Source of the DNA: Schoenoplectus triqueter
Taxonomy: Eukaryota; Streptophyta; Magnoliopsida; Poales; Cyperaceae
DNA length: 38,770 nucleotides
NCBI GenBank assembly: GCA_964058805.1
Contig: CAXKVV010000813.1
Span: forward strand, 1 to 38,770
Direction: 5' to 3'
Shown: in pieces, positions 1 to 11,725 of the stretch
Position numbering within the stretch: position 1 is the stretch's first letter
Layout of the letters: each line of letters starts with the position of its first letter
Notes under the pieces: generated by a model
Told to the model about the DNA's origin: nothing
Seen by the model: only the letters and a program-made list of their open reading frames with translations
The model's database searches: none
Program-made: the position numbers and the translations under genes

Positions 1-930
1 CTACTTTCCTCATGCACTCTGCCATTTTTATGGCAAAATTTGGAAATTTGAATTAGGAAGTGGTCGATTTTAAAACTAGAAAAATTTAGAAAGTATAAAC
101 GAATAAAGAAGTATATGTAATATTACTAGTGTTAAGAGTTAAAATAAGTTTTTTCTTTTCTGATCTAGTTCCAATACTGCTCCGAGACACAGTAATATCA
201 AAAGTGAACGTTTAGTATTGAGGAATCATCCAAAAAAATGTGCACTTTTTGTTGGCCAAGGACTACTAGTATTGAGAAATTTCACAATAAAATATTGTAG
301 AATTCATAAATATTTATTCATTTTTAATAAGAAAATAAGGTGTTAAAATAATTAGAAAAAATTGATGGATAAATATTTAAAGTATAAATACAATATTTGT
401 CTTCATCGAACTGTAAGTCTTTTTTTTTGGCATTGTCAGGAATATGTCATGCATGAATTCGGGATTATGATCCTCCATTGTGCAACAACGTGCAGCGAAC
501 ACATGGTTGTTGGATCACTTTAAAATTCACGCGGACTCAAAATAGGAAGAGAAAAAAATCTACATATTGTGCTATTCGATATTGTGCAACAGAAAATAAA
601 GATTCACGAATTCATGGGTCAACGAAAAGCTATGCATTAAAGAAAGTCCCTTCATTTTGTATTGACCTTTTCCTTAGCACTAAAGTTCTTGTATAAAGAA
701 AAAAGAAAAAGAAAACAGAGAAGAAACTAAAATTAGTTGGATCAGACCTAACATGCTGAATATTTGAAAATCGTGTTGGAACTTGATCTAATAGTTCTGA
801 CTTCTTGTTTACATAAAAAAAATATTCGTATAAAATCTAACATACCGAGTATTTTTCAGATTTCGTGCTGGATGTTGATCTAAGAAAGTAGAAAGTCTAC
901 CGGATCAAACAAAAAAGCTAACAATAGTAG

Positions 931-1351
931 GACTAGATCGGTGTTAATTATTGATTTGATCCGACGGGTTAATTTGATCCGACGCAGCATGATTTAAAAA
1001 TAAATGGATCGAGTATGGGTCTAATTTTTTTTATCCGAATCGGGTCGGGTCGGATCCGGTTGGGCTCGGATCAACCCGACCAGACCCGATTAATTATGTT
1101 TTTTTAAAGTAATTTTATGATTTAGTACTAATTAAAGTTTAAATATACATTAATTATATACTAATTAAGATTAATTATAAATTAATTAATTTTAAATTAT
1201 TAAAAATAATATATAAATAATTAATAAATATTTAATTATTTTACACGGATTGGGTAGTATCGGGTATGAGTCAAGATTTTTTTATCCGAACATAATCGGG
1301 TCAGGTTAAGAAAAATAATAAAATAATATGATCCGACCCATTTACACCCTA
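931..1351 (-). mobile_element. hAT-like dispersed repeat, copy 1, left limit uncertain
   Basis: Read on the minus strand, the element starts at 1351 with TAGGGTGTAAATGGGTCGG, which resembles hAT-type termini. A second copy with the same order of motifs lies at about 20072-20275: an alternating TTAATTA tract, then an ACACGG-GGGT segment, a TCAAGATTTTTT segment and the terminal GACCCA motif. The other end is unclear. Clusters of GATCCGAC and CGGGTCGG between 955 and 1090 probably belong to it. I found no exact target-site duplication, so the family assignment is an inference. Confidence 0.5.
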
Positions 1352-2181
1352 GTAACCAAACATTCTAATTTATTAATTAAAATTGTGGAAAATTTCCCCA
1401 ACTACTAAGTAGAAAAATAAAATCACATTCCAATAAAGTTTATCACACAACCCTCTGGTATTTTAGAATGAGAAAAAGAAATATAGCATTAATTTACTGT
1501 AAAACTAAATCTTCCTGCCTAATCGAAATTGAAATGGAGTCCAAATTCATTTTTTGTATACAAAATTTTTTGTGCGTCGTTAAGTATATTTTGCAGCAAT
1601 AATGTTTGTGGGGTAAAAAAAAATTGTTCATTTGTTTAAATAATTTGTGGAGTCAAACTTGAAAGACCTGGGTCGCCAAACATGGAAAATAATGAATTCT
1701 TTATTCTTTATTAATTCTTCCCCAGTTAGACCTTGGAAGAGGGGAACTAAAACTTAAATTGGCTACAATTGTTTCTTTTTTCCCATATGCAATACAAATG
1801 GCTCCCATTAATTTGGGTCCCAAGGACTGGAGATTTGATTTGTTTGTCGAATAAATAAGCTTTAGAAAAGCACGACAGCAATGCAACTCGAATTTTGTCC
1901 ACATTCGTTTTGCTTTTTGAAAGAAATCTTAAGATTCTAACTTTGTCCGTTTGTTATTTTGGGCTTATGACTTGCTCCAGAATTTAGATCTTTGATGAGA
2001 ATCATGTCCCGTCCCAAGATTATCAAGTATAAAACGAGTTCAAAACACTAAATTTCTTTTCGAAATTCCGTAGCAATTGACTGAATGCATTTATCCACAA
2101 TTTTTTTTTCGAACATATGTCTATTGTGTGTGTGTTTCAGTATATTTGTGTTCGTAAAATTGCCCAAGTAAAATTACATTT

Positions 2182-2535
2182 TGATAACTTTGGCAATGGA
2201 TTGTTAAATAAGTAAAAAAAAATACAAATAGAAAACTTTTACAAAGTTATTTTAAACTTGTAAATTGATTGTATTTCAATTTATATAATTTGAGTGTTAT
2301 TTGATACTCCATAAAACCTCAGTAAGTATAAACTACTGCAACTAAATGTTATATAATTTCAATGTTCTTTGATGGAATATTAAATGACACTCAAATTATA
2401 TGAAATTTAAAATATAATCAATTTATAAATTCAAAAAAATATGTTTGTAAGTTTTTTATTTTTATAATTTTTTTTGAATTATTTAAAAATGCTTTTTAAG
2501 AGTCTCAACTCAAAAATATATTTGTTATGAAAACT
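2182..2535. mobile_element. Foldback MITE, family FB1, copy 1
   Basis: Two arms form an imperfect inverted repeat. The left arm around 2255-2312 reads AAATTGATTGTATTTCAATT followed by TATATAATTTGAGTGTTATT. The right arm around 2371-2430 carries the complement (ATTAAATGACACTCAAATTA and so on). The loop is about 60 nt. A second, diverged copy with the same arm motifs is at about 10715-11058. There is no coding capacity. Outer limits were set by comparing the two copies and are approximate. Confidence 0.6.
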
Positions 2536-2984
2536 GTTATGGAGATATTTATTGATATCGTCATTAATATGGGCTTTATACACATTAAATGAATTATACA
2601 TACGGATGACTTTATTATGACTCATTTTGAAAAATATTTCTATTATTCAACTTAAATACTATTAATATGCATAATATATTGCACGTACTTTGCTACAAGT
2701 GATTTCTATATTATAATCTTTCTAGATTAAAATATAAAAAATATCATCTATTCCAATACAAAATATAGTAACAAACAAAATAAGAAGCAAATACAATTAG
2801 TAAATTGTTTTCATGCAGTAATTATAGTTTTTCTTAAAAATATAATTAAATTTTAAATTTGATAATTTCTTCAGCAAAATAATATTTTTTAGAAAAAAGA
2901 TATCATTAATTGTATAATTTTTAATATAGCGGTTTATGTTCTCTTCAAATAATAATTAATGAATTTCAACCAATCTTTGCTGTT

Positions 2985-3160
2985 GTAGTATAAGAACACT
3001 TATACACTTAATAAGGAGTATAGGTATAAATTTAAGTTGCATGATAACAATACTATACAAAATGAGTTTGCAAACTAAAAACATTAATATACATAATAAC
3101 ACAATAATTATATAACCAAGTTTGTATCGAATAACCGTACATATATATCAGCTCCCATTT
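2985..3160 (+). repeat. Dispersed AT-rich repeat, copy 1
   Basis: It shares a series of blocks in the same order with about 31885-32070. These are ACTATACAAAATGA, then CATTAATATA-ATAATAAC, then a TATCAGCTCCC block near the right end. No terminal repeats were recognised. The element class is unknown. Confidence 0.4.
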
Positions 3161-4010
3161 ATAGACTTTTTATAAAAAAATAATTTATTTAAAAAATCTG
3201 TTCTTAAGATTGTAAACGCATTATTAGACTTGTCCGATTCAGCCAGTTGTTAGGAAGCGGGTCGCGTGATTTTGGCAGGCAATAAGAACTAACAACAAGT
3301 CAAGAACTAACAAGAATCGAACAACCTATCCGAATAAGACTCGTAGCCATGAGCCCATGATGCGATTTACAAACCTTCTCTTCTTTTGGGCCTAATAAAC
3401 TACAATACAAAAGAGATGCTACCATCACATACGAATTCTTCATCAGGTTATTCGCTAATTCGTGGACCTCCTATTGATACTGTGAGGCAAATGGATAGCG
3501 AGCATATATCCATTGAAAGGGAAGCTCGAAGCGTTTAGAGTGTCGGAAAAGAATAATATTCCCAGAATTCCAACATCATTTGCCAAAACCATAATGTCAT
3601 CCTATCTTAATTTTCCAACCGAAGGAACTCAAAAAAGCACATGTCAATATGTAAAATTTATCTATTATCGGTATCGAACTTCTTATCGATTTCAGCAAAT
3701 GCAACTTGAGAGTTACACAAAAGCATCAATTCAAATACAGCTAATTGTCCCCTCAACGCATCATTTTATATCACACAACTGGTACGCAACTTTGATCTTG
3801 TTCATAAACGCAGCAATTATACTCCCCATGCCATCAATATCAAAATTATGCTTCGATGACAATCGATAAGACAAAATAAAAAGGCAACTATGTTTTTCGA
3901 AGGACCCTCATCCATATAAACAATAACGTGCCTGAAAAATGGCCTAAAACTCATTTTCTTCTTGCACCAGAAAAGAAAGGAAAACATGATCTAGAATTTA
4001 GTAATAACAA

Positions 4011-7000
4011 TCACAGAATCCTAATTGTCCAATCATCAGCCACACGGACATTAGGTTTCCGAATAGTGAGTGCTACTGGGCTAGACCCAGTTCGAAGACT
4101 TAGTGGGCCCAGTTCAATATCCACTTTGTAGTTTCCTGGTTCAATTACTGCCTTCTTTGCATTAGCCGATAAGCCAAGGAGGATTACTCTTTCAACCACA
4201 CACTCAGAGGAAAATTTCTTTTTGTTTAAAGTGGTACGTGCCTTGTTAGTTGATACTAGCTTGTTGTCAGAAAAGACAAAATGGCGATGCATAAATGCAC
4301 CCTCTTCATAATCAAAACTCTTTCCATCATCCATGTAAAGCTCCCCTTCAGCAGATTTTGAGCTGTTCAAAGCAACCACCTGTAGAAGATGTTGCAAGTT
4401 TTATATAGTATATACCATCTACAAGTCAACTTTGTAATTTAACAAGGTCTTCCCTCTAGAAATTATTCATGATAACAAGCCATATTTCATTTTCAAGGCT
4501 TCTGATTGACACAAACATTTATTATTTCCTCACAACTACCACTAATTGCTGGGAAAAAAAGGTCAACCTTAACCTAAAGAGGATCAAATAATATTCCATT
4601 GTGTAATTACCTGTCATGCAATAAATTTATTAGGCCGACTTAGTTTCAGTTTGGGCAAGAAAGAAACACCAGGATATATCTAGCAAAACTTGTCAATTTC
4701 AGAACTTCGCCATCATTGATCATTCTGACCTGACTGGGTGTTGGCAATATAATATCCAATGCAAAAATGATCAACTCTGTACTCTGGATGCAGTTTGCAG
4801 GGAATAAGCTTTACTTTTGCAGAAGACCCTTTACAATTTCCTAAAGAGGCCTATGCGCAGATGTAAGAAGAGATGATACAAGGATTTACCAGAGTATATG
4901 GATCATTGACCATTTGCGTAGAGCTTCTCCTGAACCTATCTTTCCTTGGAATAATGGTACCAGCCTTTTGGAAAGCAGGTAAGCCATCTTCAAATACTTC
5001 CATTTTATGAGACCTACCTCCCGCATATGTAATACCATTTCTCAAGTAGTACCAGCTTTCTGTCCCTGGCAAGTACACTGAGATCGACTTCTCCCCCTGC
5101 TCAACAAAATTAGTCATATCATGGACCAGTCCAACAAGAATTTTACAAATGCACAACAGAATAGAATGCAACTGGCATAACAGGTACAACTAGCAACTAG
5201 CCTATTAATCAGTTCGATTGCCAAGTACCATTCAGTATAATTTTCTGCAAATTCACTACTTCCAAGTTCCAATAACTTCAACAAGACTCCATATTTGTTG
5301 CACCTAAGGGATTTTGGTTTATTTGCTATAACACACCCAGGAGTTAACAACCAAAGATTTAATTTGTTGCACCTAAGAGATTTTGGTTTATTTGCATACA
5401 ACACACCCACGAGTTAAAAACCAAAGATTTAACTTCAGAAAATAAAATAGCCAAATGTACATAACTTTAAATAATAAACTACATCAAAAATTTCCATAAC
5501 CAGCTGATTCAAACTAACAACCCATAATTTAACTAGTGCATAATTCAATTTTGGCTAATATCAAGAGAAGTTGCTCACTACAGTATGGGCAAAATTGTCA
5601 ACACTTAAAATTTATCCTTTAATCTACTTAGGTGTAATATGAAAAAAATAGAAAACTATTGATAGTTGCCGATATGACAATTGTCCTTTTATTTTGTTTT
5701 TTCTTGTTTTTTTTTCCTTTCATTTCTTTGCAGAAAATGTCAGCTATTGCTTGCAAATACAGCAAGTACTTAGCACAAAGGAAGAACAAATACCGCTTGA
5801 TAAACCCCTTGGGCAAACAATGCAGGCCCCACCATGAAAGCCTCGCCATTGTCAAATGTCTCTTTGTCCTGAGGGAACTCCAGCCAAAGAGGTCGCATAA
5901 TTGGCATGCCACTTGAGCTGGCCTCTCTAAAGAGGGTATAGAAGTATGGCAGCAGCGAGTACCTCACATGCACAGCCTCCCTTATTAGAGCTGTATTTCT
6001 CTCCCTGCATCCAGAGCACATTAAGCACCCAAAAAAAAACATTTGTTAAATACCAATATAGCGAGTCTTAAATAGAATATGAGAAATGGTATGTTTTGAA
6101 TATTCATTTAGAAAAAAAAAAAGAGAAACAATAACATTAAATCACTTTGACATCACAAATTTGAAATAACAAACATCCAAGTAGTCAACAATAAAAATAA
6201 ATGAATTTGAAGAAAATCACACACTTCAAGCCAATACAAGTAATACTTTTGCAAATGAAGTATACAATATGAGTTTGAAATAAAAGAAGGCAAATGACAG
6301 AAACATGAGCTAAGGTTAGCATGATATACAGAAAAGATTGAGCATATTCATTCTTCCTAAATTACACCTAACGCCTTCAGAAATACCTTCTGTTTTTTTT
6401 TATTTATTTACAATATATTTTACTGTCAAATATTGAGAATTCCACCCCTCTTCTTATAAGCCCTAAGACATTTCTGCTAGGCAATTTCATGTAGATTAAA
6501 CCTTTCTATTGCTTTAATAACTGAATGTTAGTTGCGGATAACTGAATTTCTCATGTGTTTCAAAGCAATAGCAAAATAGACTTACCCGAATAGCCATGGT
6601 TCTCTTCTCTTGGTGTCAAGATGAGCATGGCCTCTAAAGAAAGGGTAAAAAGCACCGAGCTGGTACCATCTCACCAACAGCTCTGGCTCAGGGTTTCCAA
6701 AGAAGCCGCCAACATCAGCACCTGCATCAAACTCAATAGGTAAAAATATAATTTACCATAAAAATAACTTTCTTTCTATCTATATATAGTCATATACAAG
6801 TATGTCAACTTAAATGACAAGTAATACCATCTAGGCAGATACTGTGCCTGAATGGTAAGGCAGAGAAATACAACTTTCATCAATTGCAACCATTTCACTC
6901 AATTATACCTCAGTAGGTGTCCAGCTCTCCCATCTTTTATTTTTATTTTTTACATCATGTACCTCAATTGTCCAATTATGCTTCTAGATAGTCCCAATTA

Positions 7001-9726
7001 GAATAAAGTACAAAAAGTTACTCCCAAATTTATGGCTCTGCAGCATCCCAAAGTGTGTGAGATGGTGGTCAAACAAAAGCCTATTTCATACTAGGCATTA
7101 TCGTAATTTTTTTCCAACAATAAAAAATCAGTGATATACATCATCTTATCTTCATCATTATATTAATTACGGAATAATTTCACTCACCAGAGAAGGTCAT
7201 CCCAGTGAGGCCAAGTGTGAGAATCATGGGGACAGAAGCCCTCAGGTGGTCCCAATCAGCTGAGTTATCTCCAGTCCAGATTGCCCCATAACGCTGGGTC
7301 CCAGCAAAAAAGGACCTTGACAACACAAAAGGCCGGTCCTTCCCTTCTCCTCTCTTTACAAGTCCATTAGATGAGGCCATGTGGAAATAGTACCCATATG
7401 CATTGTGCAATTCACGGTGTTCGACATCTCCGTAGTGAACTGCATCCCTTGGCATTGTCACCTGACATTGCAATACGTAATGTATGTCAACACACTGATC
7501 AGATTCCAATATTCACAAACCAGTCTATGCACATTAAACATCTTTAAAAAAACCTATAAATAGATTTAGTAAGGATGCCTTGTGTGGTTGCATATTGTTC
7601 TTTTCCAGCACTTGAGATAGATTTGTTCTACCATTTATAGCAAAAGACATGCAGGAAAAGAGCTTCTTAATTTCATGTAGCAAATTCGAAAAGCATACCT
7701 CAGGTCCATTAAAAATTGAGGGTTCATTCATATCATTCCAAATGTAAAGTGAAGGTGTTGAACCCTTGTAATGCTCGAACGAAAACTTCTCTGACCACCA
7801 CTCCCTAATTTCTGGGTTCAGCATATCAGGATAAGATGAAGAGCCCGGCCAGCACCACCCATCAAAATCCCTACCTGATGCATCCTTCACATAGAAACCC
7901 TTTTCAGTCGCTTCTTTGTGGAGTGAGAAGGAATCATCCCTCCTGATGTGTGGGTCCACGATTGTCACCATGTGCCTTCCCTTGGAAGCCAGCCGTTTCT
8001 GCATCCCTACTGGATCAGGAAACAGTGTCTTGTCCCATGTAAAGTATCGCTTTCCATCAGTGTGCTCTAAATCAAGCCAGAGAACATCATATGGTATATC
8101 ATGAGAGTCAAAACCAGCATCAACCATGTCAACATCCTCTTCATCCCGGTAGTTCCACCTGCATTGATGGTATCCCACTGCAAAATGCTGTGGCATGGCT
8201 GGTGTACCAGTCAGGCTCAAATACTGGCCCAAAACATTTTTCGTCTCAGGTCCCACAAAGAAGAATGCATCTACTACGCCAGCTTCAGCCATCCACAGCG
8301 TGTCAATGTGGTTGGGGGACGGGTTTGCAGGGTCATCCCAGCCAGGAGCTAGAACATCAATTTGCATTTCAGCAGCATTCAGCCAGAAGAACCCGGATGA
8401 GGATTTAGTACCATGTGACAGCATGAATGGTATAGACCCATAGAGACCAAATGGGGAATCATGGAGGTATTCAAAGACATCTAGGTTGAAGAGACGATAT
8501 GGCTCGGAGAAGTCAACACCAGGACCCCTGGTTGGGCGGAGTGAAAGCGAGGTTGAGGCATGCTCAGGGATGCCATAGACAAAGTCAGCACCATGGAAAG
8601 ATACGTCGAAGGAGATTGACTGAGGTCCACGGGGCCGAGTGTCAGTGTGGCTCCTGAACCGTTCCTCCCAGTCTCCCTCATCGGACTTATTTGTGCGCAA
8701 TTGCTCAAAATCAAAGAGACCATGCGAGTTGAAGGAGAGTATCAACTCTTTATTGGATGCACGCCTCACCTAAAATTCAATCACTGAAATTAGCTTGCAT
8801 TGAATGGCCCCCTCCAAATTACACTCACAAATTACACTCATATGTTAACCTGCGAGCTAAACCAAAAGGTTTCTTAGTTTTAGGAAAGACAGTTCCTAAA
8901 TCAGTGATATATACATGCAGCTAAATACAATTGTTTGAGTTTGCTTACAATTGGCATCCAATGGCTGAAATTAAGGCTGGTGAATTGCACTCTTTTTAAA
9001 AGCCAACATTAAAATTTACTTAATCTAATCTTGCTTTAACTGCTGTCAGCATTTCATGAAATAGACTCTTTCCATGCATATAATCCATTATCTTACTGGC
9101 AATATTTTTAAAGGGAAGAAAATAGGCTGGCAGTCGCAATGTAAAAATGTTAGAAGGTTTCAGCAAGTGCAGTAAAATATTAGACCATATTAGCAATTAC
9201 AAAAGATTACACAAACAGGGCCAACATATACCTGGATTTGAAATGGTTCATGGTGCACAACCGCCTCGAAGCCGTAAGGCAGATAGAACGAAGTCACACC
9301 AGGCGAATCAGATGAGATGTGCGGGAGGTGGAGCTTGTGGCGATCATCGATGTCCGGAAGGAGCACATCGGGAACCCGAAACCTCCGATGTGACGGCGCG
9401 TTGGAGTCGGAGTAATCCTCGTCGATCTCGAGGCGGAGCGCGCCGGGGGTGTAGACCGAGAGACGGAGGGTCAAGGCGCGAGGGGAGGCAGGAGCGGAAT
9501 CGGCGGGGGACTGGAGCAACTGGGACGGGATAAGGCAGGCGGAGATCGCGCCGTCGGAGAGGGAGAGGGAGGAGACGGAGAGGGAAGGGATGGAATGAGG
9601 AGCTCGCGTGCGGGCCCGCTTGCAGAAGGGAGTCTCGTTGCAGCTTCGGAACTCTTCCTTTTTCCAGGCGGAGATGGGGGAGGTGAAGAGGAGGGAGAAG
9701 AAGAGGAGGAGGAGAGGAGGAGACAT
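4011..9726 (-). CDS. Glucosidase II alpha subunit (neutral alpha-glucosidase AB, GH31)
   Basis: Catalytic subunit of ER glucosidase II, which trims the two inner alpha-1,3-linked glucoses from N-glycans and so controls calnexin/calreticulin folding cycles. Exons (minus strand): 9726-9232, 8769-7699, 7461-7188, 6721-6586, 6004-5794, 5096-4890, 4379-4011. All have GT-AG borders and join in frame to 920 residues, matching the usual plant length of about 920. Residues 1-20 form a signal peptide (hydrophobic [12 protein letters not shown], then SA before WKKEEF). The GH31 core carries WNDMNEPS with nucleophile D511 and IWTGDN with acid/base D587. The C-terminus ends in DWTIRIL. There is no HDEL; in this family ER retention comes from the beta subunit. 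Arabidopsis PSL5/RSW3 is the equivalent. Exon 1 is markedly G+C rich. Confidence 0.95.
5293..5432. repeat. Tandem duplication of about 69 bp in glucosidase intron 5
   Basis: Two adjacent units (5293-5361 and 5362-5432) share TTTGTTGCACCTAAG, GATTTTGGTTTATTTGC and ACCAAAGATTTAA with few differences. The duplication lies inside the intron between exons 5 and 6, away from the splice sites. Confidence 0.85.
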
Positions 9727-10271
9727 GGTGGCGGGAGAGTGCGTGTGAATTATTGATCTGATCTTCGGGTTTACGACGGAGTGGTGGAGTCACTGGGAGG
9801 ATCGAAGTCCCGGAGCTCCTCCTGGCCTTCAGGGATAGTTTGAACTTTTTGTGTTCTAAGAGATTGACACACCGTGTGGCGTTTAACTGACAGTGGACCA
9901 TAGTCCATAGTCACAAAGAAAATTTGCTAATTGTCAACTGAGTTGTAGTTGGACCCCGCGAATCCTGGATTTTAATAAATGAACTTCTATATGGAACGTA
10001 TTCTCTTCCGAGATTTTTCCGTACCGAAATCTTTATAGGAAAATCTGAATAACTCGACTTATTCTATACGGTTGTAAAGAAGTTTAAGAATTTATTATTA
10101 TTAAATTAGAATCATTAATAGTTAATTTAATGATTAAAAATAAAAAATTACACATGCGAAATAATTTTTAGCGCTGCAAAATTGTGAATTCTTTTGTGAC
10201 ACATATAATACGACATGTTGTAAACATTTGGAAGACATTTTTTTTAAAAAAAATTTGGGTAAAATATAAAA

Positions 10272-10646
10272 GAGAAGGGATCCAATTACCACCATTTTGG
10301 TGTCATTAAAATTAAATATCAAATAACTATTATTTAAATTCTTAAATAACAAAACTAATTGAAGGAATATTTTATAAATATCATCTTATATATGTATACA
10401 AAAAATTATATCATTTCGATATTATTTATATAGACATCAAGCGTTAATAAAATCAACGGACCAAATTTTACAATATAGACATGTTACTTGATGGCTATTC
10501 AAATAAAGTTAAAAAATTTTGATTTTTCATATACATACAATTGAGATGATATAGAATACATCTAACGGTTCACATTTTTAAATTTATACATAAATAAATA
10601 AATTGGCACCATGGACACCAAAAAAATGATAATTGAATCCCTTCTC
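10272..10646. mobile_element. Mutator-like MITE with exact 9-bp target duplication
   Basis: A 375-bp element begins GAGAAGGGATCCAATTACCA and ends with the inverse of GAGAAGGGATTCAATTATCA. The terminal inverted repeats run on for about 33 bp into a TTTTGGTGTC block. The nine bases AATATAAAA occur immediately before it (10263-10271) and immediately after it (10647-10655). A 9-bp target duplication with termini starting GAG fits the Mutator superfamily. There is no coding capacity. Confidence 0.85.
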
Positions 10647-10714
10647 AATATAAAATACGGCTATGCGCGGGAGGTAGGCTTCATTTGAAGAGTATATGTA
10701 TGAATTTCTAAAGT

Positions 10715-11058
10715 GAGATAACTTTTTTCAGACAATCTTGATAATTAATTTTATAAAATTATATAAAAAATTTAAAAAAATATTTATAAATATATATTTT
10801 GAATTGATTATGTTTTAAATTTAGCACAATTTAAGCGTCATTTGATATTTCTAAAAATCACTAAAATTATATGATAAATTGAATAATTTAAATTTAATGG
10901 TCTCCATAGAATATTAAATAGCACTCAAATCACATGAAACTTGAAACACAATTAATCTATAACTTTAAGAATACGTTTATAATTTTTTTTATTTTTATGA
11001 TTTTTTATAGATTTATATAAAATTAGTTGTGGGTATTATCAAAATAAATAGTTATCAA
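10715..11058. mobile_element. Foldback MITE, family FB1, copy 2
   Basis: Inverted arms at about 10801-10852 (GAATTGATTATGTTTTAAAT, then AAGCGTCATTTGATATTTCT) and about 10909-10962 (AGAATATTAAATAGCACTCA, then AACACAATTAATC) pair with each other. They match the arms of the copy at about 2182-2535. The outermost bases contain GATAACT on the left and its near-inverse AGTTATC on the right. Limits are approximate. Confidence 0.6.
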
Positions 11059-11520
11059 CTGATCCCACACTTTTGTAAAATCCATAAATTTAATATCCTC
11101 TTCGATATATATGATGTGTATAAAATATAACTATATTTTACTTTACTTGTCATATTTAAAAAGATACCAGTTTTGAAAAATATAAGTTATTTTTCTAATT
11201 TTCGAAACTGGAAACTGATACGACGGATGTTCAGCATTCTCAAACCTTTAAACTGCTAAGACATTTTTTCAGAATTAAATATCAAAGTACTTTAAAAAAG
11301 TACTCTTGCTATGAGAATATTTTAATTTCTTACGTATTATTTAATTATATAATTGTACTTCATAAACACCATATTATAATGCCGTATGAGTTTTAGCTTC
11401 TTATTGGTTTCAAATGAAATGAGGGGAAGTGATATATTTCTTGTTGACAAAAGAGAAGAAACTACAAATTCCACCGCTTACTAAACCCAGCACCCCTCCT
11501 CCGTGCACACTGTACAAAAC

Positions 11521-11615
11521 CATGCACTTGATGCACCAAGCTACCTGACCTCTAACTCAAGCGGCTGATGACGAGTCGACTACAACATCCACGCGTCCCT
11601 TCACCTCTCCACGTG
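11521..11615 (+). promoter_or_regulatory. Seed-type promoter motifs of oleosin: RY element and ABRE/G-box
   Basis: CATGCA at 11521-11526 matches the core of the RY element bound by B3 factors of the ABI3/FUS3/LEC2 type. CACGTGTC at 11610-11617 is a palindromic G-box with an ABRE core, the type of site bound by ABI5-like bZIPs. An ACGCGTCC motif lies between them at 11591-11598. They sit 110-205 bp before the oleosin start codon, which is where such sites act in seed oil-body genes. Function is inferred from motif and position only. Confidence 0.55.
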
Positions 11616-11725
11616 TCACCAAATCTCTCTCTTCTCTGTCATTTTTAAGTCCCTCGCTTCCTGTTCCATCACTCATCCATTCTATCCTCGTCTCATTTTC
11701 GCTTACTCATACAAAAAACAAACTA

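Larger units (their letters stand above)
1..4010. other. Gene-free AT-rich flank downstream of the glucosidase gene
   Basis: No open frame here has the length, composition or splice context of a real plant exon. The region holds a hAT-like repeat with G+C-rich ends (about 931-1351), a foldback element (about 2182-2535), a dispersed AT-rich repeat (about 2985-3160) and a decayed coding-like patch on the minus strand (about 3480-3880). The 3' untranslated region of the glucosidase gene should lie just below 4011, but no clear poly(A) signal was found for it. Confidence 0.6.
9727..11725. promoter_or_regulatory. Intergenic region between divergent glucosidase and oleosin genes
   Basis: The glucosidase gene (minus) and oleosin gene (plus) start from opposite edges of this 2.0-kb segment, so both promoters must lie in it. 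The part next to the glucosidase start (about 9727-9900) is comparatively G+C rich. The middle is taken up by two transposons (10272-10646 and about 10715-11058). The oleosin-proximal part holds seed-type motifs, listed separately. No additional gene is seen. Confidence 0.7.

Noticed and set aside
3513..3869. Plus-strand open frame of 118 codons
   Set aside because: The opposite strand reads more like decayed protein-coding sequence, and the plus-strand product matches nothing I know.
8091..8443. Several plus-strand open frames over glucosidase exon 2
   Set aside because: They are antisense shadows of a long conserved GH31 exon.
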